From: CAYOHP01 sp964403795 [NCBI: uncultured bacterium]
GTDB taxonomy: Bacteria; Muiribacteriota; UBA6191; CAZXTJ01
Assembly: GCA_964403795.1 (NCBI GenBank)
Contig: CAYOHP010000112.1
Location: forward strand, 1-20,252
Direction: 5' to 3'
Length of the DNA stretch: 20,252 nucleotides
Position numbers and translations under genes: made by a program. Below are positions 15,590 to 20,252 of this stretch, one piece after another (the stretch's first letter is position 1; every line of letters starts with the position of its first letter). The notes beneath the pieces were generated by a model. That model worked only from the letters and a program-made list of their open reading frames with translations, was not told the DNA's origin and ran no database searches.

Positions 15590-18500
15590 GTGGCTAGGCG
15601 AGGTGCGGATCTGGCAGGGAGTTGGGACAAGGTAGGGGTGGCCGGGGCCCTCGTGCTCGGCCTGCTGGGAAGCGGTACGGCCGCGGCCGGAGCCTTCGGA
15701 AGGGTCCGTGCCCCGAACTTCAATGGGGACAGTTTCCAGGATCTCCTCATGCGGAACCCGGGCACGGGCGAGCTGAGGATCCGGCGGGGGAGAGCCGCTT
15801 CGACCCTCCTGGGCGGCGTCACCCAGGGTGCGCTCGCGTTGTTTCCCGAGCATGCGGTCGGAGACTTCAACGGAGACCAGATGGACGATCTCCTGCTCCG
15901 CAATCCTGCCAATGGCGACCTCCGGATCCGCTACGGACAGGTCGGGACCACCCTGGGGGGATCGGTCCTGCTGGGCGCGCCACCGTTCGACGCTTTCCTG
16001 ATCGCCGATTTCAATGGGGATGGTCGCGACGATCTGCTGATGCAGAATCGCCAGACCTTCGAGGTCCGGATCCGGCACGGGCTCGCGGGTAGCGGCCTGG
16101 GATCTGGAGCGAGCCAGGGATTCCTGGCGGGTTTCGACGATCTCCATGCCGCCAACTTCAACGGGGACGCCTTCGACGATCTCCTGATGCGCAACTCCGT
16201 GACCGGTGACATCCGGATCCGCTTCGGCCAGGCGGCATCGAACCTGGGTGGGGGGGTGCCCCAGGGCGTGCTCGCTCCTTTCAAGGAGTTCCTCGCCGCC
16301 GACTTCAACGGGGACGGCCGGGACGACCTCTTCATGCGGAACCCGATCAACGGGGAGGTCCGGATCCGCCACGGGCAGGCAGGAACCAGCCTGGGCGGGG
16401 GCGTGAGCCAAGGCTTCCTCAACACCTTCCAGCAGTTCTTCACCGGGAACTTCAACGGGGACACCTTCCAGGACCTGGCGATGCGCAACCCGGGCAACGG
16501 GGAGATCCGGATCCGTTACGGGCAGGCAGGGACCTCCCTGGGAGGCGGCGTGACCCAGGGCAACCTCTCGGCCTTCGAGGAATTCGGGGTCGGGGACTTC
16601 AACGGCGACACCCGCGACGACCTCATGATGCGCAACGTCGCGACCGGAGAACTCAGGATCCGGCATGGACAAGCAGGAACCGTGCTCGGTGGAGGCATCA
16701 GCCAGGGAGTCCTCGGACCGTTCTCCGAGTTCCTCCCGACCCTCTCCTTCGGGGTCAACGAGGCGCCCTTCGCGTTCCACGCCTCACCACTTCCTGGCGG
16801 GTTCGTGCGGGCTTCGACTCCGATCAGTTTCACGGGGTCCGGAGCGGACCCGGAGGACGGTCGCCTTTCCGGCTCGGCCTTGACCTGGCGGATCGCAGGG
16901 GGAGCGACCCTGGGAACCGGTTCCTCGATCGCGACTACCCTCACTGCCGGTGACTATGTGATCGAGCTCGAGGTCCAGGACAGCGCTGGGCTCAGCGATG
17001 CCGTCACCTTCCCGCTCCACGTGCGCTCCGATTCCAGCTCGCCCGGCCAGATCATCGCCACGGTGCAGGGCTGGCTCCAGGACGTGCTGGGATACCTCGG
17101 CGGGGATGCTACCCCCGACGGGCCGGTGGCGGGCGATTTCATGCATGGTTTCCGCGATCACGACGACTTCGTCTCGCTCTTCAACGGGATCGGAGTCGAG
17201 TTCGACATGCCCTCGACCCCGGCGGGCCATCTGGGGTCGGGGTTCGGGCTCTCCACCGAACCTCCGCCGGTACCCTCGCCCGGGACCGTGGTCGACGTGG
17301 AGCTCCCTCCGATCGCGATCACCTGGACCGACTCGACGGGCCGACCGCGGTCGGTCGGCACCTCGGGGGAGTTGCGCCACACCAAGGTGCGTTGGACCGG
17401 CACCCAGTGGGAGGTCATGGGCAACCAGGGGCCGATCGTCAACCTGGGTGCATCCTTCGGTCACCAGCCGCAGTACGGAGGCTTCCCGCTGCGCGCGGCG
17501 GTGCGCTTCGAAGTCTCCCAGTCGGCCACACCGGGGACGACCGTGACCACGGTGGAGATCGAAGGCCCTTATCTCTTGAATGCCCAGCCCGCCTTCGGCG
17601 GCAACTTCCAGGCGACCGGGAACGGCATCGGGACGCTCGGGACCCAGCTCCAGAACTGGGACCAGGAGGAGTCCTTCGCGATGCTCGTCGAACTCCACCA
17701 GAGGGTCGAGGCCGATCCCGGGAACGGCCAGCAGTGGCTTAGGGACCTGCAGTGGTCCCAGTTCACGCTCTCCTATCAGGTCACGGGAGGAGTCTCCGGA
17801 ACCTTCGATGTGCCGATGCGTCTCGGGTTCGGCTTCGACCCAGGTATCCTGCTCGTCCCCGGACAGGCCAGTTTGGAACTCACGAACTTCCCGACGGCTT
17901 CGGCCAGCGGGACGACCGTGGTCTCGGGGACCTCGGACGTAACCTTCTCGATCCTGAACCGGGCCCACGTGGTGTCGAACTTCAGTTCCGACCACCTCGG
18001 CGACCTGATCCTCGGTTCCCGCGACCTCGACCTCGAGGTCGAGGGCCTGGATCCGTCGGCTGGGGCCAGCGACAGCGTGACGGTCACGGCTACCATCGAC
18101 CGCCCGAACCCCTTCCGGACGGTGGCAGAGGTCTGCGATGCCAACGACACCTGCATCGAGAACTCCGCCGAGTTCTCGATCGATGGGGCGCCCAACACGA
18201 CACCGAGCGCTTTGGACGACACCGCGACCGTGCATGTGAATGACCAGTTCACGTTCAGCGTGGCAGGGAACGATGCCGACGCGGACGGCCACGGACTCGA
18301 GGTGACGGGGATCACCGCGACCAGCTGCGGATCGGTCACGAACTTCGGCGGGTCGAACCTGACGTTCCAGGCGCCCGGATCCACCGGACCATGCACGGTG
18401 GACTACGAGGTCACGGACGACTACGGGGCGACGGCCTCGGCCACCCTGACGGTGAACGTGAGCCCGGCCGGCCAGGTGGTGCCGACGGCGATGGGAGAAC

Positions 18501-18778
18501 ACTTCACGATCTGCCAGAACCAGGGGATGTTCTTCACCCCGGATCTGGTGGGCAACGACCTGGATGCGGACGGGGACAGCCCTCTCACCCTGGACGCCAT
18601 CACCTCGCCGCCCTCCCACGGGAACGCGGTCGTGAACGGGAACAACATCGAATACACCGTCACCGATATGGGCTTCTTCGGGATCGACACCTTGACCTAC
18701 CGGATCAAGGAGCCCGCCGGGGCGGGCAGCAAGACCGCCACCACCCAGGTCCGGTTCGCGATCAAGGAATGCAACTGA
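15590..18778 (+). CDS. Large secreted FG-GAP/VCBS-repeat protein with Ig-like domains
   Basis: A 1062-residue exported protein. The signal peptide is about 1-34 (hydrophobic VAGALVLGLLGSGTAAAG). Residues 41-382 are seven tandem FG-GAP/VCBS-like repeats, each opening with a calcium-site pattern such as DFNGDGRDDL and continuing MRNP-TGE-RIR-GQAG-LGGG. About 388-480 is a PKD/Ig-like domain (ISFTGSGADPEDG). About 480-865 is a region I do not recognise, beta-rich and Gly/Thr-rich. About 866-961 and 962-1062 are two Ig/cadherin-like domains (ALDDTATVHVNDQFTFSVAGND and PDLVGNDLDADGDSP). There is no C-terminal membrane helix, LPXTG or PEP-CTERM signal, so the protein may be released or held non-covalently. 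Cys pairs (for example VCDANDTC) allow disulfides. A role as a calcium-dependent adhesin or matrix protein is inference from domains and the neighbouring exopolysaccharide operon. Confidence 0.87.
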   Translation: MARRGADLAGSWDKVGVAGALVLGLLGSGTAAAGAFGRVRAPNFNGDSFQDLLMRNPGTGELRIRRGRAASTLLGGVTQGALALFPEHAVGDFNGDQMDDLLLRNPANGDLRIRYGQVGTTLGGSVLLGAPPFDAFLIADFNGDGRDDLLMQNRQTFEVRIRHGLAGSGLGSGASQGFLAGFDDLHAANFNGDAFDDLLMRNSVTGDIRIRFGQAASNLGGGVPQGVLAPFKEFLAADFNGDGRDDLFMRNPINGEVRIRHGQAGTSLGGGVSQGFLNTFQQFFTGNFNGDTFQDLAMRNPGNGEIRIRYGQAGTSLGGGVTQGNLSAFEEFGVGDFNGDTRDDLMMRNVATGELRIRHGQAGTVLGGGISQGVLGPFSEFLPTLSFGVNEAPFAFHASPLPGGFVRASTPISFTGSGADPEDGRLSGSALTWRIAGGATLGTGSSIATTLTAGDYVIELEVQDSAGLSDAVTFPLHVRSDSSSPGQIIATVQGWLQDVLGYLGGDATPDGPVAGDFMHGFRDHDDFVSLFNGIGVEFDMPSTPAGHLGSGFGLSTEPPPVPSPGTVVDVELPPIAITWTDSTGRPRSVGTSGELRHTKVRWTGTQWEVMGNQGPIVNLGASFGHQPQYGGFPLRAAVRFEVSQSATPGTTVTTVEIEGPYLLNAQPAFGGNFQATGNGIGTLGTQLQNWDQEESFAMLVELHQRVEADPGNGQQWLRDLQWSQFTLSYQVTGGVSGTFDVPMRLGFGFDPGILLVPGQASLELTNFPTASASGTTVVSGTSDVTFSILNRAHVVSNFSSDHLGDLILGSRDLDLEVEGLDPSAGASDSVTVTATIDRPNPFRTVAEVCDANDTCIENSAEFSIDGAPNTTPSALDDTATVHVNDQFTFSVAGNDADADGHGLEVTGITATSCGSVTNFGGSNLTFQAPGSTGPCTVDYEVTDDYGATASATLTVNVSPAGQVVPTAMGEHFTICQNQGMFFTPDLVGNDLDADGDSPLTLDAITSPPSHGNAVVNGNNIEYTVTDMGFFGIDTLTYRIKEPAGAGSKTATTQVRFAIKECN
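15710..16735 (+). repeat. Seven tandem 147-bp coding repeats (FG-GAP/VCBS)
   Basis: Repeat units start at 15710, 15857, 16001, 16148, 16295, 16442 and 16589. All are 147 bp (49 codons) except the second, which is 144 bp. The (N/D)FNGD core is present in all seven, and an eighth, degenerate half-unit (TLSFGVNEAPF) follows. Units 4-7 look most alike at the DNA level. Confidence 0.93.
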
Positions 18779-18800
18779 CCTTCGTCCGGGGTCGCCCGCT

Positions 18801-18841
18801 GCGAACGGCCGTCCGCTCTCCGGAGGGGGCGGCCGTTTCGC
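18801..18841 (+). terminator. Strong GC hairpin after the surface-protein gene
   Basis: The arms GCGAACGGCCGTCCGCTCTC and CGGAGGGGGCGGCCGTTTCGC pair over about 16 bp with one bulged T and one mismatch. It starts 22 bases after the TGA. The only T-run is the TTT inside the right arm. It probably ends or insulates the upstream transcript. It also contains the only GGAGG near the next gene, which would then be buried in structure. Confidence 0.5.
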
Positions 18842-18842
18842 G

Positions 18843-18851
18843 TGGTACGGT
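18843..18851 (+). promoter_or_regulatory. Extended -10 promoter candidate for the epimerase gene
   Basis: TGG-TACGGT has the same TGnTAnnnT layout and shares GCGTGGTA with the site before 15590. It ends 8 bases before GTG 18860, a spacing expected if transcription starts at or next to the start codon (leaderless mRNA). No clear -35 is seen. Confidence 0.3.
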
Positions 18852-18859
18852 CGCCCCCG

Positions 18860-20005
18860 GTGTCGGCCCGCCCGAGGATCGTCGCAATCGTGGGGACCCG
18901 GCCGGAGGCCATCAAGATGGCCCCCGTGGTCCGGGCCTTGTCCGGTGCTCCCGACCTGGAAGTCCGCCTGGTCTCGACCGGGCAGCACCGGGAGATGCTG
19001 GCAACCGCGTTAGCAGACCTGGAGCTGGTCCCGGACCGGGACCTGGCCCTGATGCGCCCGGGCCAGAGCCCGTCGGACCTGGTTGCGGTCGCGGTCTCGG
19101 CCCTGGCTGAGGATCTGGGTCGACACCGCCCCGAGCTGGTGATCGTGCATGGGGACACCGGCTCGGCCCTGGCGGGCGCCTTGGCCGCCTTCCTCGCCCG
19201 CATTCCTCTCGCACATGTGGAGGCGGGGCTCCGGTCCGGGGACCTGGCGAGGCCCTTCCCGGAGGAGGGGAACCGGAGGGTCGTCGATACCCTGGCGAGT
19301 CTGCTCTGGGCCCCGACCCGGGAGGCGGAGGGGCACCTGGTCGCGGAAGGCCTGGGGGACCGAACCCGCATGGTGACGGGGAACACGGTGATCGACTCCC
19401 TGTACTGGGCCCGCGATCGGGCTCGTGGCGCGCTTCCCCCGGGGATCCCGGCCGAGGGACCGCTGGTCCTGGTGACGGCCCATCGGCGGGAGTCCTTCGG
19501 GGAGCCGTTCCGGGACCTCTGCCATGGAATCCTGCGGATCGTCGAAGAGCACCCCGGAGTGCGGGTGGCGTACCCGGTCCACCGGAACCCGGAGGTGGTG
19601 CGTCCGGTCGAGGAGCTCCTCTCCGGGCACGACAGGATCCACCTGATACCGCCCCAGGGGTACCTGCCCTTCGTGGCCCTCATGGACCGGGCCACCCTGG
19701 TCCTCACCGACTCCGGCGGCATCCAGGAGGAGGCGCCTGCCCTGGGAAAGCCGGTCCTGGTCATGCGGGAGACCACAGAACGGCCCGAGGCGGTGGCGGC
19801 CGGCACCGTGAAGCTGGTGGGGACGGATCCGGCGCGGATCGCCGAGGAAGCCGGCCGCCTGCTCGGGGATCCCGACCACTACCGCGCCATGGCGACCGCG
19901 GTGAACCCCTACGGCGACGGTCGGGCGGCGTGGCGGATCCGGGAGAGCGTCCGGGCCTTCTTCGGGATGTCGGCCCAACTCGAGCCCTTTCAGGCCGGAG
20001 ATTGA
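18860..20005 (+). CDS. wecB: UDP-N-acetylglucosamine 2-epimerase (non-hydrolysing)
   Basis: A 381-residue cytosolic enzyme interconverting UDP-GlcNAc and UDP-ManNAc, the precursor of ManNAc or ManNAcA residues in surface glycans. Family motifs appear in order (numbered from GTG 18860): GTRPEAIKMAP (12-22), GQHREM (41-46), HGDT (97-100), HVEAGLRSGD (119-128), PEEGNRR (134-140, usually PEEANR), GNTVID (174-179), AHRRESFG (207-214), DSGGIQEEAP (284-293), TERPEA (306-311) and NPYGDG (349-354). Length is normal for WecB/MnaA. GTG 18860 fits the family N-terminus and a leaderless promoter; GTG 18842 is an in-frame alternative adding six residues, but its only SD-like sequence lies 15 bases away inside a hairpin. 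Confidence 0.95.
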   Translation: MSARPRIVAIVGTRPEAIKMAPVVRALSGAPDLEVRLVSTGQHREMLATALADLELVPDRDLALMRPGQSPSDLVAVAVSALAEDLGRHRPELVIVHGDTGSALAGALAAFLARIPLAHVEAGLRSGDLARPFPEEGNRRVVDTLASLLWAPTREAEGHLVAEGLGDRTRMVTGNTVIDSLYWARDRARGALPPGIPAEGPLVLVTAHRRESFGEPFRDLCHGILRIVEEHPGVRVAYPVHRNPEVVRPVEELLSGHDRIHLIPPQGYLPFVALMDRATLVLTDSGGIQEEAPALGKPVLVMRETTERPEAVAAGTVKLVGTDPARIAEEAGRLLGDPDHYRAMATAVNPYGDGRAAWRIRESVRAFFGMSAQLEPFQAGD

Positions 20006-20041
20006 GTTCTTCCCCCGAGACCTCGAATCCGGAGCCTGGGG

Positions 20042-20051
20042 TGGCTACAAT
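20042..20051 (+). promoter_or_regulatory. Promoter -10 candidate (TACAAT)
   Basis: TACAAT at 20046-20051 is a 5/6 match to TATAAT in an otherwise GC-rich gap, with TG two bases further upstream. No good -35 lies 16-18 bases upstream. It precedes GTG 20091 by 39 bases. Confidence 0.4.
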
Positions 20052-20052
20052 C

Positions 20053-20069
20053 GGCAGCCGCCGGCTGCC
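20053..20069. promoter_or_regulatory. Palindrome in the presumed leader, possible operator
   Basis: GGCAGCCG and CGGCTGCC form a perfect 8-bp inverted repeat around one central base, starting one base after TACAAT. It overlaps the expected transcription start, so it could be a repressor site or a 5' hairpin upstream of the GGGAGG ribosome site (20081-20086). Confidence 0.35.
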
Positions 20070-20090
20070 TGAAGGTGCCGGGGAGGCAGC

Positions 20091-20252
20091 GTGACGCCGA
20101 AGTCGAAGGGACAGCAGCAGGCTCCCACCAGCTTCGCGGACCCGAAGCTGGCTCGCCGCGGCATGCTGCTCTTCGCCCTGGGAGTCCTGCTCTTCGGGCG
20201 CAGCCTTCCCCAGATCCACCGGAACTTCAACCTGGCAGACTCCCGGCTCGAG
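20091..20252 (+). CDS. N-terminus of an unrecognised membrane-anchored protein (partial)
   Basis: GTG 20091 follows GGGAGG with a 4-base spacer. The frame is open to the window edge, giving 54 residues. A polar Lys/Gln-rich start (MTPKSKGQQQAPTSF) is followed by LARRG and a hydrophobic segment (about 25-37, MLLFALGVLLFG), giving a positive-inside, single-pass or first-of-several membrane anchor. The rest (PQIHRNFNLADSRLE) would be periplasmic. No family is recognisable from this fragment; context suggests a cell-envelope or polysaccharide role. Confidence 0.6.
   Translation, partial: MTPKSKGQQQAPTSFADPKLARRGMLLFALGVLLFGRSLPQIHRNFNLADSRLE

Noticed and set aside
15710-16735. Regularly spaced repeats that could suggest a CRISPR array
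   Set aside because: The period is 147 bp, in frame and encodes protein repeats throughout, with no unique spacers.

Overview
The window is a high-GC (by eye about two-thirds G+C), gene-dense block from a bacterium with Gram-negative-type polysaccharide export. Starts are often GTG, most stops are TGA, and several genes overlap by 4 to 25 bp. No rRNA, tRNA, IS element or CRISPR array is visible. The phylum cannot be fixed from the sequence. A fused Wzc-type tyrosine kinase, a WbaP-type initiating transferase and FG-GAP/VCBS surface proteins together fit high-GC groups such as Myxococcota, Planctomycetota or Acidobacteriota; this is inference only.

Left arm (1-3888, plus strand): the tail of an unrecognised gene, a GT4 glycosyltransferase, a secreted clan-A-like glycoside hydrolase and a PAPS-dependent-type sulfotransferase. 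The last two overlap by 25 bp. A perfect 10-bp-stem hairpin (3896-3922) separates this arm from the convergent minus-strand operon.

Central operon (15332 down to 3979, minus strand, six genes in transcription order): an O-antigen ligase/polymerase fused to a TPR domain; a Wzc-like BY-kinase whose C-terminus carries thirteen consecutive Gly-Tyr dipeptides; a WbaP/CpsE-like polyprenyl-phosphate sugar-1-phosphate transferase; a second multi-pass Wzy-like protein; a GT4 glycosyltransferase; and a GH43-like five-bladed propeller protein of the GINT1-N type. The last three genes are joined by GTGA and ATGA stop/start overlaps. This is the core of a Wzx/Wzy-type exopolysaccharide or capsule pathway: lipid-linked initiation, sugar addition, polymerisation and chain-length/export control. 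No Wzx flippase and no Wza outer-membrane channel lie in the window.

Right arm (15590-20252, plus strand, divergent from the operon): a large secreted protein with seven 49-residue FG-GAP/VCBS-like calcium-site repeats and C-terminal Ig-like domains; a UDP-GlcNAc 2-epimerase (WecB type) that would supply UDP-ManNAc; and the start of an unrecognised membrane-anchored protein that runs off the end.

Taken together the genes would make, sulfate, trim and surface-display an acidic exopolysaccharide. The most unusual single element is the (GY)13 kinase tail. It is encoded by an in-frame hexanucleotide array with a recent-looking 24-bp internal duplication, so the number of phosphorylatable tyrosines could change by slippage without loss of frame.
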